Source of the DNA: Blasia pusilla
Taxonomy: Eukaryota; Marchantiophyta; Marchantiopsida; Blasiales
Length of the DNA: 64,000 nt
Reading direction: 5' to 3'
Assembly (NCBI GenBank): GCA_050084515.1
Contig: CM114271.1
Span: 16,306,001 to 16,370,000 of the forward strand
Part shown: one piece after another, positions 26,620 through 40,546 of the stretch
Position numbering within the stretch: position 1 is the first letter of the stretch
How the letters are laid out: each line of letters opens with the position of its first letter
The notes under the pieces: generated by a model
What the model was told of the DNA's origin: nothing
Databases searched by the model: none
The model's input: the letters and a program-made list of their open reading frames with translations, nothing else
Translations under genes and position numbers: made by a program

Positions 26620-27034
26620 TGAATTTTTTTCCAATCTCCGTGCATAAAGTGCTAAATACATGAGGTGGTTTCCCAATGACCCATTGAATTCTACCCTTGG
26701 GCAGAACTAAAACTCACTAGGGAAAGAATAATAGGAGAGTCTGAGCATTCTTATTCTTAGGATTGTGTGCTAACCTTTCTAATGGGAGCAACAATGCTCA
26801 TTGAATGATGAGATGACGAGTAGTAGGAATAATTGTGTAGAGTCTGGGACAAGGGAGATCAAGATGGAAAGAGCGATCATGCCAATCATGGGAGGCCTTT
26901 AATAAAAAAATACTTTCGCCATAGCCTACTTTTGAGGCAAGTTTGTGAGTTTTCAAGAGTGGCTCAAGAAATTGGGACCTTTCTTTTAGGAAGTTCCAAA
27001 TTTGGACATAGTGGCATTGGAAGATCTTGAACCT
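26620..27034. pseudogene. Second LINE remnant, internally inverted
   Basis: Same LINE family as 1-1353. The minus strand of about 26690-26870 reads LPCPRLYTI and LLLPLERLA, matching LPRPRLYTC and LLFPLERLA of the first copy. The plus strand from 26875 reads HANHGRPLIKK and LLLRQVCEFSRVAQEIG, matching HANHGRPSIQQ and LLLGQVGEFSRAARALG, which in the first copy is on the same strand as the rest. So an inversion joined the two parts. The reading stops at 27034, where element A begins, in a block matching VALLEALHP. Confidence 0.75.
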
Positions 27035-27172
27035 TGTCGTGCGCATACATATCGTTACACAACATACATCGCTGGTCACATCTACACAATAAAACACCGA
27101 TCTTCTCCACACACGGGTAGATCCACACATGTACAGAAATCAACTCATACATATACCTGGAGATCACACAAT
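27035..27172 (-). repeat. 3' terminal repeat of copy A (single B-type unit)
   Basis: 138 bp matching both the B1 and B2 units of copy E. Read on the minus strand it follows the polypurine tract and ends GCGCACGACA at the LINE junction. The A2 segment found in copies B and E is absent, as expected if B1 and B2 recombined and deleted A2. Confidence 0.75.
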
Positions 27173-27181
27173 CGCCCCCCT
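27173..27181 (-). promoter_or_regulatory. Polypurine tract of copy A
   Basis: Minus strand AGGGGGGCG within GCTAGGGGGGCGA, identical in position and sequence to those of copies B and E. It would prime plus-strand DNA synthesis. Confidence 0.7.
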
Positions 27182-27248
27182 AGCTGGCAGTTGGATCCCC
27201 CTAACTCCAGATAGAAAATATCACATCTCTTTCACATGACCTACTACC

Positions 27249-28650
27249 CTATACGCATCTCGGACATATCCATCGTCTCGTGGGAACTACATCAAGAGGA
27301 GGGGTCAGACATAACATATGCCATCCTTGAGAACAACCATTACATACCAAGGGGTGGTTGCACCCCTCGCAGATCCGCACAACATATACCTCAAGCCTGT
27401 AGGTACCACTGCCAAGCTCGGATCCACTGTCCCGTCCACGTTCGGAAGATGACATGGCGCACAATTGCGCATATGATCCTTCCAAACCCTACCATCTTGT
27501 CCTTCCAACATGAGGGCTCCGATCAGTAATACCTCATGCACACGTAGGATCGTGCGCCCTACAGTGACATCTAGCGTCGTGGGTGCTGCATGCTCTAAAT
27601 ACACGTAATCTCCAGGATAAAACCTCCTAATCCCTGGACAATAACCTCCTCCACGAATGGTTGCGTACCTCAATGTATCTCCATGATGCGCAATAGCAAA
27701 GTTCTCAAAGGCCATAGGCATAACTCTACAAAAAATCTCCGCCCTTTGTGAACACACTTGTACCCACACATCTGGATCATCAAGATCTAACACCTCCGCC
27801 ATGTCACGTTGAATCGCTGCAGGTAAATCTGGCTCTCTCCCAAAGAGCAAAAATAAGGTGAAAATGACGCCAAGGATGCTTGCCAACTAAAGCGGTAACC
27901 CATAACCAACGATGGCAACTATAGGTCCCATTCCGTCAACTGTCCCTGATGCAAGCCACACTTGTGCAATCCTCTCTTCACCATCTGTACTACTCTCTCC
28001 GCCAACCCATCCGCCTCAGGATGATCTCTGGACGTGGTGCAATGATCTATCAGCGCCTGATCACACAAGGCCTGAAACTCTCCCTTGAACTCAGTACCTT
28101 GGTCAGTCAACACCTTCGCCGGTGCACCAAAGTGACTAAGCACACGATCTAGAAACGCATAAGCTGTTCCCTTGCTCATCTTGTCGGGTAGTGCCACCAA
28201 CTCTATTCACTTGGAGAAATGCTCTACCATGACCAACACGTACATGTGATGACGCCCCGTCAATGGCAAAGATCCCGCAAAGTCTAAACTCTACCGATAA
28301 CCTAAACCCATAATCAACAAAAGATGTAAGTGGGAGCATTTAAGGATGCTCGCATTCTATCACGTACCATACATCTGGTCACAAATTGTTGTATACGAGT
28401 ATGCATGCCGCGTCACCAATACTAAACCTAGAGTTAGCTGTAAGTATGCTTTACTCCAAAATGCCCCAACTCCTCATGGGTATGTCGCACTACACGTGCT
28501 CGCTGGGAAGGATGAGGTGCCACTCATATCCTATCATCTCCTCATACCCGCAAAATATGATTCCCCTCCCACCTGAACCTCCTGGCTCTCTGTAGGATCC
28601 GATCCCGCTACCTAGCACTCACTCTGCTCGCTATGACGCCAGTGCGTAAG
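27249..28650 (-). pseudogene. Copy A integrase and PHD finger (broken)
   Basis: Pieces match the copy E integrase ORF. 28200-27919 has VLTDQGTEF (second catalytic Asp) and ADGLAERVVQ (catalytic Glu). 27886-27305 has the C-terminal region with VRNCAPCHLPNVDG. The PHD finger is split by a frameshift: the first cysteines (YMLCGSARG) are in one frame and the tail (LTPPLDVVP, CPRC) in another (27485-27249). The zinc-binding N-terminal part and first Asp region are only partly readable near 28250-28600. Confidence 0.8.
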
Positions 28651-28699
28651 AACTCCACAACCTCCACATCATCATGGATATCACAACCACCTCTCGCCT

Positions 28700-29270
28700 C
28701 CTCACCGATCTCCGGATCCAAAGACTTATCATCCAATCCCACCATTGAGTCATCACATGCGACTGATCTACCATATTCAACAATCAAAGATAGGCAGATG
28801 CATGCCAACCGAGCACCATCTCCTCATCACTCTCTTCGTGCCATCGAGCTCCTGTGTCGTCTCTCTGACTCGGACATGGGTTACGACTCAACCCATATGC
28901 ATCCTATTTCAACCGACCTAGCCTATGAACCACCTCAAACTCATACTCATGTAGTAATAGAGCCAACGTGGCAAGCTTTCTTGTAAGCTTGGCGGACTCC
29001 ATCAACCACTTCAACGGCTGATGATCAGTGATAAGTGTGAAAGAGTTGCCGAATAAATAGCACATGAAATGTGCCATGACCCACATTGGAGCCAAGCACT
29101 CTCCCTTGTAAGAACTGTATTTTGCCTTTGCAATGTTGTTCAATCAGTTCGCGTAAGCCACAACGAACTCCCTCTCCTCGTTATCCCTCTGAGTAAGCAT
29201 TGCTCCTAGACCCAACATGCTCCAATCCGTATCTAACTCTGTAATGGGCGACCCCTAACCGCTCTCGGTA
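28700..29270 (-). pseudogene. Copy A RNase H (broken)
   Basis: 29143-28904 reads KYSSYKGECLA, then FTLITDHQPLKWLM, the core of the Ty3 RNase H domain, matching copies B and E. It is separated from the RT by frameshifts around 29150-29300. Confidence 0.8.
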
Positions 29271-29299
29271 AAATGGGTGAGGACGTCAACCTGTCCTTG

Positions 29300-30320
29300 A
29301 GCTCTTGAAATGCTTGCTCCTGATCATCTCCCCACAACCAAACCTGATCAAGTCTCGTCCACAAGGTCAAAGACTTTGCGATCGCATTTAAACCCGTCGA
29401 TAGAAGTTCGCCAGTCCAAGAAACGCTCAGACTCGACTCACATCTGTAGGGCGTGGAATGTGCGCAATAGCCGCCACCTTTATCTAATGAATGCGTAACC
29501 CACTTGGGTATATAGTGTGTCCCAAGTACTCAATCTGCTCCTAAAAGAATCTGCACTTGCCTGGATGTAACTTCAGTCCATGTAACTGCAATCGCCGAAA
29601 CACCTCCTCTAGGCGTCGCTCATGCTCCTCAACCGTGGAGCTGAAGATAAGAATATCATCTTTGTAACATTTTATAAAATCCAAACCAGCCAGAATCCTA
29701 TCCATCACTCTGTGAAACTCCGTAGGCGCGTTCTTCAACCCAAATGGTAAGAACCGCCATTGATACAAGCAATCTCTCCCGAACGTATCTATCCCCTAGA
29801 ATGTTGTCTTCTCCTTGTCCTCCAACCTGATAGGAAGCTGATGATAGCCAACACGGAGATCTAAAATATTGAAGATCTTTGCATGCCCTACTGCATCAAA
29901 GATCTCCTCTGGAGTAGGCATGGCGTACTGATCTGATCTCGTATGTCGGTTGATAGGACGGTAATCTCCACACATCCGCCTATCCGTCCAATTGCCATAT
30001 ATATCCTTCTTCGCCGGCATGATTGTGGCAGATGCATACTCCCCATGTGATAACTCCATAAGTCCTGCCTCCAACAAGTCTTGATTTCCGCTCTGAATCA
30101 AGGCTCACTCCATATCAGAATACCCGTAGGGTCTACGAAAGATCGGCGTATCACTAGCCAACTCAATCCGTATCCTGGGACCCTTCAGCGTACCCAAGTC
30201 TCTCATACCGAAGGCAAAACAACTAACATGCCCTATCAAAAACCTATGAACTTGCCGTCGCTCTCCTCCTATCAACTTGAGACCTATCACGGGCTCCCAA
30301 GTCTCCATCGTGATCTCACT
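29300..30320 (-). pseudogene. Copy A reverse transcriptase (broken)
   Basis: 30308-30105 carries the N-terminal region (METWEPVIG, GTLKGPRIRIELASD). 30101-29796 has MPAKKDIYGNW, MCGDYRPIN and ILDLRVGYHQL. 29768-29541 has YQWRFLPFGLKNAP and the active-site block CYKDDILIF (YxDD). It is interrupted by stops and a frameshift. Confidence 0.85.
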
Positions 30321-30703
30321 CAGAGAGGGCGCAACCTCTAACTTTGGTTGCTATGTAGCAACCCTAGCCACCTCGGCAACATCCACTCCACTCTGACCTC
30401 CTACCCCATGCTCCACATCCAAAAAATGAACATGTGGTTCTTTGGCCGCCTTCGTACTCTCTGCTCGAACGACGTCCCAGGAAGTCCATGGGTGCCTATC
30501 TCTCCTCGTCCCGCCCCCAGCCAATGCCTATATAGACCCAATGGTCCAACTCGTGGACATGACGGCATGAATGACACTCGCATCCGTCTTCGCTCAACCA
30601 TACCTAGGCTAACTATCCATGTGAGACAGTTGAGATCCATTGCCTGCCCCAAAATGTGTCTCCAAGATGCCTCAGTCATACTTGGCACCGCCGTAGTACC
30701 CGT

Positions 30704-32124
<1,421 letters not shown>

Positions 32125-33295
32125 CCGTAGCGAACCCCATGGCGCGCTCGCGCTCATCTGCTGTAGGCTTCTCCTATGCTCGGGTTACCTCATCCCTAAT
32201 CATGCTTGGCCCTCCCTGATGAAAGGCATGGGATGTTGGGAAGCTCACCAACGTAGATAAGGTTGCCCCCACTCCCCCACCCTATTGGCCATCGCCAAAG
32301 GTGATCTTTCATCCCGCGTCACCACTTGAGATTGATGCCCTAAGCCCAAAATAGCATCCACTGTCAGATGTGGGGCTCTCTGGACTCCATCGTATGCTCA
32401 ACTCAGTACCTCTAATGGTATCAGGTTCGTCCACCATAGTCGTGGACGATGGGCGCGTGATCCAACTCTTGCTGCATCTAACAACACAACAGGTCCCAAC
32501 CAGGACCTCATCTGATGCACACTCGTCAACACACGTGCACAAGTGTCTCCCAACAATGGCACGCTCTCCAAAATTTATGCCGGAGAATATGTCTGACTCT
32601 CCTGCAAGTGTCGCACTACTCGTAGCATCTCCCAAAATATCCTTGACCTCGGATCCTGCAATCCAAACCTTCGGCCAACTTATGAATGAGCATGACATGG
32701 CCATCCAGCAATCACCAAATGAATGGTGCCAACTTTATCCAGATCCTGCGCCCCCACCAAAGAGATATCGGTGGGTAATGTATGCTGATATCCTCGTACT
32801 GCAGATACCAGAAACAACTCAGGATACCTCTGGACCAATCTCGCTACGTGACGTAATGATACTCGTTGTGCGGTCTCATCTCTCTCCGCATAAAGGTACT
32901 GATGCACCTGTATGCCCGCCTGCAATACCGGTGCCAATATTGTGATAATCCCTCCGAAGAGATCTAACACCCTAACACCCTCCTCTGGACACTGCCATAC
33001 AACGAGGGTATCCATTGGGATCAACGTCTCCACTTCAGGGGCCCGATCGCCACCTGACTCTCGCTACTCTGGGATAAAGGCATGACTCCACCCCTGCCTC
33101 ACGAGGTGGTTGGCACTCCTCTGTAGCTCTTGAGTCGTATCCCACAATGGTAAAGAGGTCTCGCCAACATGGGAAGAGGCACCCGCTATGGCCTGTCTCT
33201 CCGTGGGACTATCCGCTACTCGGACATCCTGTGCATGTGCATTCCCCTCCAACAGCTCTCATGACCAGCTTACGCTACTTGTGAAAGCTGCCAAC

Positions 33296-33299
33296 GTGG
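33296..33299. repeat. Left target-site duplication of copy B (GTGG)
   Basis: GTGG here matches 43605-43608 on the far side of copy B, and the host sequence is continuous when B is removed. Confidence 0.85.
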
Positions 33300-33813
33300 T
33301 GTCATGTCTTTTAGGATAGATCGGTGGGATCTAATAGAGCGCCTTCATGAGTAGTGGAGGACACGCCCAGTAGGTCGAGGGTGACCTGCTGAGGCCCTTG
33401 GAAACCTGAGATAGCAGGTTTCCCCTTCGTTTCGGCTCATTTGGAGCCATATTGAGGAACTTACTATTTTAGGTAAGTACCATTTTGAGTATATGATCGA
33501 CTTACTATTTTTGGTAAGTGGCCCTTGACCTCCTACATCAAGTCAAGAGCCAAGGAGGTGACTTGAGAGAATAGGTTACCATGGAGAGAGCTTGGGAGAG
33601 GAGAGGGGTATACCTCAAGGAGAGAGAGCTTGAGAGCTCATTCTTTCTTTGTTGAACCTCTTGGCATGAGGCGGCGGAGCTATGGTACCTTGCCTTGTGA
33701 GTGTAACCCAAGCCTCTCATTAGGAGAGTGGGTTTGGTTTGACATGAGAGAGAGTGCACACCTTTGAGAGCTATGGTGTGAGATGGTGGAGAGAGAGATT
33801 GGATCTTACTTTA
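33300..33813 (+). repeat. A1 terminal repeat of copy B
   Basis: 514 bp, matching A2 (42963-43476, also 514 bp) at all but about nine positions by eye. It begins TGTCATGTC. After ATCTTACTTTA the 5' copy runs into the leader, whereas the 3' copy runs into B2. Confidence 0.85.
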
Positions 33814-35600
33814 CAAAGAGAGAATGAGAGAATGAGAGAGTGAGAGAGCTTCATGGGGGAGCTCGCTGGTCACTCGCTGTTTTTGCAGGTTGGGGACCGT
33901 GTTCCCCGTTCAGCGGCTCATGGGAGTGCTCACCGGAGCAAGGGCTGCTTTCATTACTCTTTGCATTTGCCGATTTTTCGTGTGGAAGAGTGGCGCGCGG
34001 AAGCGCTGCCCAATTTCTGATAGGGATTGAGTATGGGGGCGGGTTGCCCCATGCTGGTGCTCTCGGGAGCACCATGTAGCTTGCTGATATGTATTTTTAC
34101 AGATGTTACATTTTCGTTGGGAGAAATCAGCGCGGGAGCGCTGCCGAATTTTGTGTAGGAGAAAGAGACATTGGGCTTTACGACAGTCCCCGTCAGTTTT
34201 TACTGAAATTTTCAATTCTAAATATTTTTTGATGATAGCGTAGATCATGAAGCTGTGCACGCTGTGCAACAAATAGTGCACAATTTGGAGTTGCGAGCAA
34301 AAAGTTATGGGCAATCTTATAAAGCTGCCATTGCTAGGCGATTTTTAGGGTTAAATCGTGCAAACCCTAAATCAGCCGCCACACCGGCGGTGGTCGTTGC
34401 CATCATAGTCACCGTCACCGTCGACGGTCAACCGTCACCGTCATCGGTCGGCCGTCACCATCAGCGGTCAACCGTCACTGTCAAGGGTCCACCGTCCATT
34501 GTCCACCCTTTAGGTGCCATTGCCGCGATTACGGAGTGGAGGGTCTTCCATGACGTTCGTTGATTCCTTGACTTGCGTCGCCACCACGTACTTTGTTTTG
34601 GCCGCCACCGTCATCGCAGTTTCTTCACCAACCAGTGAAGGCAGATGACCTCCGGTTATGGTGTTTGAGTTTTGATTTCATCTTTGCTATGTTGTGATTG
34701 GTAGCCGCCGGCGGCGATCGAGTATCGCGGTCGAACGCCCGTAGCCGCTAACGCGCCGCCGATTACCGCGCCCGTGCCGCTCGGGCGCACCGCACCATCT
34801 AGATCGCGGAGCCGCACCGTCATTGTGGAGCAGAGTGTGGGATTATTATTGATTGAGGAGGGTATGCCGAGTGCCATCCCACCATCGAGTGCCGCGGCGG
34901 TTCGTAGCCGTTGCGTCGCCGCAAACGCCGCGACCGTTCAATGGGACCGCATTGTCTATCGAGGAGTTTTGAGCAAGCATCGATGCGGGAGGAGTATGAC
35001 TTGCTGATTGGAGGAGTTGTCTCCACGATCGAGTTGGGGTCGAGATTTGCGATTCTTTGAGGAGCGACATCGACATGTGTTCAGGGTTACCCATTCTGGT
35101 CCTTTACCCTGCACATGTGAGGAATTCTGGTAGTTTATTTGGGGATATTGGGTGTGTGGATGCTGAGAGCATCATTTATGTATGTGGTTTAGGGGACATA
35201 GACCTGTGTGGGATGTCCAGAGTTGAGGGTAGGTTGTCGATGAGATGATAGCCTGGTCGATTTGCCGCACCATGCCGCGTGTTGCCGCACGTTACACGTC
35301 TCGGGGAGAGAGAGTGTAGATCGAGTGCCGCATGTTTGGGATGAGTGATTGAGGGATTCCTCACGAGGTTCAGAGTGATCGGGTGAGAGGGGCACGAGGG
35401 TCATCACGGAGTCTGTTCGGGACTTTGAGAGGCGAGGTGGTGAACCCGAGAGTAGCTCTAGAGGTTTTACGCGGAGTGGCGCGAGGTTTCGAGGGTCTCC
35501 ACGTGAGGGACCACCTCGACCTCCTTCTGTGTCATCGTGAGACGAGGGAGAGGGTGTAGAGGAGTTTGTGAGCACATCGCCACACATTGTGAGTGTTCCT
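33814..35600 (+). other. 5' leader of copy B
   Basis: About 1.8 kb without convincing coding sequence. It contains GA-rich sequence, two copies of a GCGCGGGAGCGCTGCC-like motif (near 33994 and 34130), and a cluster of short ACCGTCA-type repeats at 34395-34500. No standard tRNA primer-binding site is recognisable after A1. A weak resemblance to the leader of copy D (GTTTGCAGGT, GCGCAGAAGCGCTG) suggests a shared leader. Confidence 0.5.
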
Positions 35601-35620
35601 ACCAGTTGGGCGTACGAGAT

Positions 35621-36660
35621 GAACGACCGGGGTAGAGGACCGCGTAGGTTTTTAGGTGCAGTAGGCACGATTGAGTTGCACGATTTTATAGCAGAGTTTA
35701 GGAGTTGGTGCGACTCCTAGCGGGCCAGGAACTCTAGAGAGTTCAACCCGTTTACAGCATGGAAATGTATGTTCTAGCATTTAGAGTGGGCGCCCATGGA
35801 CGATTACCATGAGTTCTCTCACAGATATGCATGTGAGATCGAGGCGTGGAGGCTCTACTATGACCCACATTATGTGTTATGGACGGAGCCATTCCCAGAT
35901 GAGGAGGAGGAGTCAGGAGAGGCTATTGCCTCTTCCACTAGTGACGTTTTAGGAGGGGTCACTCGCACGGGAGCAGTTGCACCGTCTAGTCGGGTTCGTC
36001 CCAGGTTCAACCCTGTAGTTGAGTTCTTTGCTGATTTGAGGGCGAGCTACCAGGGGGTACGGACGGAGAAGTTGCGGAGCATCCACGACTTCCAGAGGCG
36101 CTCGGGTGAGAGTTTGCGTGAGGCTTACACTCGCTTGCGCCGGTTGATCAACGTCACTCAAGGGGTGACAGAGGCTCAGGCTATCCAGTCATGGTATGCG
36201 ATACTGGACCGGACCCTGCGGACACGGGTGCGGGAGGGGGTGCTTCTTATGAACACCTCCCCTACGTTGAGAGATGTTTTTAGGACCGCCGAGAACATTG
36301 AGCGCAACATGGCGGAGGAGAGCGTAGCCACCATGGGTTCTGGCGAGAGCGATCCACGATTGTCGCACCACTGCGGCAAAGAACGTGGACCGAGATGGGT
36401 CGGCAGTGGCACCACGAGCTCGGGGGGGAGGATACCGGGAGGCCGTGCCCACGAGACTGCGCCTTCATATGCGGCTCAACAGCGATCGCCTACTATTACT
36501 TGTTGGTCATGTGGTGGAGCCCATCATCGCCGCGATTGCACTCGTCGGTCACGGGCGTGTGCCTCAAAGATGGAGGAGGAGATGGTCTTTGCACCAGGAG
36601 GTTATCGGTGTGACTATTGTCGAGGTATGGTCATACACGCCCAGGTGTTTTAGTTTACAT
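35621..36660 (+). pseudogene. Copy B gag (capsid and zinc knuckles, broken)
   Basis: Reading from about 35621 has a start block (FLGAVGTIELHDF) shared with copies C and D, then two in-frame TAG stops near 35720 and 35778, then an open stretch 35796-36653. The capsid-type retrotransposon gag domain is at VEFFADLRASYQGV to NIERNMAEE. A zinc knuckle CWSCGGAHHRRDC has the short spacing C-x2-C-x3-H-x4-C. A second knuckle (CDYCRG...) is hit by a frameshift near 36620. It would form the particle that packages element RNA. Confidence 0.85.
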
Positions 36661-37199
36661 CTGAGTTACGTCTGGACCGAGGCCCAGAGGGCACCAGAGC
36701 GAGTAGCCGGTTCGGGTGGGCCTAAAGATCGTGCTCGGTGGTCCCGTTGGGGGGAGGAGCTGGAGTTTCCGGACAGGGTGGTGGAGTTGCCCGTGGAGGA
36801 GGTAGAGTACCACCACCTAGACGCCGCCGAGGGAGATGCCGGACGTGAGGCCGGGATGGGCGCTCGATACAAGCGACTACGAGGTCGATTGCCGCTATGG
36901 CATTGAGGTTACCGATGCCGGATCCGTGGCATCGACATCATATGGAGCAGCCAGAGATCCTGGAGGATCCTGGATGGATGTCGGGGTTGCCGGATGGAGG
37001 CGCCGCCGCGGTTGTGCGCGTGGAGCGCCGCAGAGTTGGATCCCAGCGGGGAAGCCGAGAGACAGACTAGGCTTCCTCAATCTTTCACGTTGTCCGAAGC
37101 GATGAGGACCCCATCGATGGGTCCTCATCAAAGTTCCTGGAGAGTTGGTAATGTTGTTGGTGTGCAAGCACGGAGGGCGATGGCAGAAGCGAGTGCAAA

Positions 37200-37960
37200 G
37201 ACTCCTATTGTTGATGCTCAGGAGGGGCATGTGTCGAGCACGTTGTTGGGGGCGGCCACCGTTGTGTACCGCACTCCTTTATTTCCTGCTTCCGATGTTG
37301 TGACGTTGGGAGGTACGCCCGCCGAGGCTTTTCGGCTGGCCGCTTCACTATGTGAGCGCGGAGTTGGAGTTCATGCATCACGTTCAGAGGTGATTGTAGA
37401 GGAGGTGATGGACCTGCCCTTGGAGCGGATGCTCGGGCCGTCCACGTCAGATTCATGGCAGTGCGATCGCTAGGATGGCGGAGATGCCCGCTAGACCCGC
37501 GATAGAGCATGCCATGGCTTCTCCTGGTGTTGTGTTCTTTGGATAATCGAGGAGAGGTCTTCCGGTTGGTGAGTCCTCGAGGTAGAGCTTTTAGTCTTGG
37601 CAGCCGGCGTCTTGTTGATTCGGGCGCAACCCTTGATGTTGGGGAAAGCGTCATTCAGAGGATTGGGCTTGCGAGCCGATGTGGAGTGTTGTCCATTTCG
37701 GATATAGACATCCTTGGGTGGAGCGAGTACCACCACGATATATCACCGACAGAGGTCGTGGTGAGGATTCGCCGGGACATCCTGAGATGAGTCCGTGGTG
37801 CGCGCCAAGGCGATAGTGATCGATGTTGAGTCCTCGACGTCTTGGTTGGTGGAGCGATGTTATACCCGATGGGGTTTTCCTGGATTCTTGGGAGGAGTCG
37901 GCGTCCCTGAGACCAGGATGGCGTCGGTGATGGGCGCCTTAGCTCATTATTCGTTCGATT
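37200..37960 (+). pseudogene. Copy B aspartic protease region (broken)
   Basis: The upstream part (36994-37473) has FRLAASLCERG and DLPLERMLG, matching the pre-protease region of E. 37509-37790 has SPRGRAFSLG and LVDSGAT, corresponding to the active-site LLDSGAQPL of copy E, then a stop at about 37788. It would process the Gag-Pol polyprotein. Confidence 0.8.
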
Positions 37961-39554
37961 CACAGTGCGATGATCGAACGGCCAGAGAGATGGCGACCTT
38001 AGCAAAGCATTTAGCAAAGTGCCATCACTTGGCCTAGTGATTTGATTGAGGACATGTCCATGCAGAGGATACTCCCGTTCTCGACATTTCTATGGAGAGG
38101 AGTGTTATGGTAGTGCATCATTCCGTGGAGGAGAGGTGCATTTGTGGGGCTCGGACCGAGGAGCTTCAACAATTGGCAGATCTTGACGTCGCGGCACAGC
38201 GTGGAGCGAGGCATTTGCACGAGCGTGCGCGGGTCCGAGGAACCCGAGGTAGCGGGAGTGCTATGATGACACCCTTGGATACTACACCCATTGTGTGGTG
38301 TACCGGAGGAGGGTATTCGAGTGTTAGATCTCTTTGGAGGGATTAGCACGGGTTAGCTCTGCTTTTGCAGTGCAGGAGTGCGAGTCTGGCAAAGACTTGT
38401 ATGTGGAGAGTGATGATGTTACGAGGCGCGTCTCACTACGATATGTGGCGCAATTACGCCCTCGTTTTCCCGACTTATTGTCTGCGTCCGTAGTACAGGG
38501 TACGAGTTCCCTCACAGAGGATATTTTGTTGTTGGGGCGCAGGACTTAGAGCGGTAGGGACCATTGATTTGGTCATTGCCGGTTGGCCATGTCGGGCCAA
38601 TCGAGTGTTGGACGAGGCAATGGTTCGCCGACACTCGGTCAGGTTGTTTTGGGAGATGTTGAGGGTCTTACGGCAGTTGCAGGAGCACCAATCTCGTTCT
38701 CCAGCCTACATTCTGGAGAATATGCCGATCTTAGGAGACTCCAGGTCACGGGTCGTGACGAGTGCTCATCAGGTGCGTGCCTGGATTGGCCCAGCAGTGT
38801 TCTTGGATGGGGCGAGTGTAGGTTCTAGAGCCCATCGCCCGCGTCTATGGTGGACCAACTTGGTGCCCCAGCGGTGTTATGGAGGGCGTATGCGAGAGTA
38901 GAGCGCCCCTCCCCTTTGTTAGTGGATTCCATTCTGGATCCAGGTCGTCGATCACAGGCAATGAGGCACGATGATCGACCACCGCTGACTGTGGTCAACA
39001 GGGTAGGCAGGCCACGGGCAGCCTTGCCCACGTTTGTGAGTTTTCCCGCTTCCTATGCATACAAGGAGGCCGGTCCTGGCTTGGTTTGGGATGACCAGGT
39101 TCAGCGGTTGGTGGAGCCCAACGCCGACAAGAGAGAGCGAGCGATGGGATTTCCCACAGGAGTGACGGCAGTACCATCAGTGTCAGAGGCATCACGACGC
39201 CATGTCTTTGGTCAGGCGATGGACCTGAACTACTTGACATGGATCCTCAGCTTGGGAGTGGCTGAGCAGCGTCGTATGAGATCGCGACAGATCACAGCGG
39301 TTGCGTTGGTGAGCCCCATGCCTACCGAGACGGTGGAGGTAGTGGCTGGGGGCGAGACCCGAGGAGATCTACGCACCAGGGGAGATCGGGAGAGACACCC
39401 TTGGACTTCTTGGGATGTTTTGAAGGTATGCAAGGAGATGATAGCCACAACATCGAGCGCGGTTTCGGGCACTGCACGTGGAGGAGATCACAGTTTGCAG
39501 TTGGCTGCAGGAGAGCGGCCGAGTGTTTTTGTTCGAGACGGGGTTGCACCATAG
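37960..39554 (+). pseudogene. Copy B cytosine-5 DNA methyltransferase (broken)
   Basis: Lies between protease and RT. Motif I VLDLFGGISTG (38320-38353) is followed at once by TAG. The next block in another frame ends LLLGRRT. 38569-38901 has VIAGWPCRAN (motif IV, catalytic Cys, PCR in place of PCQ), AYILENMPIL (motif VI) and AHRPRLWWTN (motif VIII). 38847-39554 has RERAMGFPTGVTAVP (motif IX region) and FGQAMDLNYLTWILSLG (motif X). This is the order of Dnmt3/DRM-like and bacterial C5 enzymes. At least three frameshifts or stops make it inactive. Confidence 0.9.
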
Positions 39555-39596
39555 CAACCACCGATACCCGCGCCGGAGAGTCCTACTGTAGTCACG

Positions 39597-40540
39597 ATGG
39601 AGACTTGGGAGCCAGATATGGGCCCTAAGTTGACAGGAGGAGAGCGGCGCCGAATACATCAGTTCCTCAGGAGTTATAGGAGCTGCTTTGCGTTTAGCAT
39701 GGAGGATTTGGGTACGCTGAAGGGACCGGGGATCCGCATTGAGTTGTCGAGTGATATGCCGATCTTTCGACGACCCTACAGGTATAGTGATATGGAGAGG
39801 GCTCTGATTAAGAGTAGGAGCCAAGACTTGGTCGGAGCAAGACTAGTGGAGATGTCGCATGGGGAGTATGCATCTGCCACTGTCATGCCCGCCAAGAAGG
39901 ATGTGCATGGCAACTAGACGGATAGGCGGATGTGTGGGGATTACCGACCTATCAATCGGCAGACGAAGTCCGATAGGTATGCCATGCCCACCCCTGAGGA
40001 GATCTTTGATGCGATTGGTCACGCAAAGGTCTTGATTCATTGATTTATGAGTGGATACCATCACCGCCTGCTATCGATTGGAGGACAGGCAGAAGACGGC
40101 ATTTTGGGGCATCGATCCTCACGGGAAGGATTGTTTGTACCAGTGGCGGTTCTTACCATTTGGGTTAAAGAACGCCCCGGCTGAGTTTCAGAGGGTCATG
40201 AATAGGATCTTGGCTGGTCTGGATTTTGCTAGGTGTTATATTGATGACATCGTAGTCTTTAGCGCCACGGTTGAGGAGCATGAGCAACATCTAGAGGAGG
40301 TGTTTCGACGATTGCAACTACATGGGCTGAAGCTACATCCACCAAGTGCAAGTTCTTCTACGACCAGATTGAGTACTTGGGTCATACGATATACCCAGGG
40401 GGCCTTGGTGTTCAGCAGACGAAGGTAGAGGCTATCTCACGCATTCCACGCCCTACAGATGTGAGCCGTGTTCGCGCATTCATGGGATTGGCGAACTTCT
40501 ATCGGCGATACGTCAAGGGATTCAGTTTGATTGGTCTTGG
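39597..40540 (+). pseudogene. Copy B reverse transcriptase (broken)
   Basis: Starts METWEPDMGPKL, then GTLKGPGIRIELSSDMP, PAKKDVHGN followed by TAG (about 39915), MCGDYRPIN, then a second break near 40040. 40051-40428 has YQWRFLPFGLKNAPAEF and CYIDDIVVF (YxDD). A frameshift follows near 40340, before the connection domain (SRIPRPTDVSRVRAFMG). Ty3/gypsy type. Confidence 0.9.
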
Positions 40541-40546
40541 CCGACC

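Noticed and set aside
33300-34185. Ordinary 886-bp 5' LTR of copy B ending in ACGACA
   Set aside because: Only the first 514 bp recur at the 3' end, and no primer-binding site follows position 34185. The split-repeat reading fits better, though I keep the ordinary LTR as an alternative.
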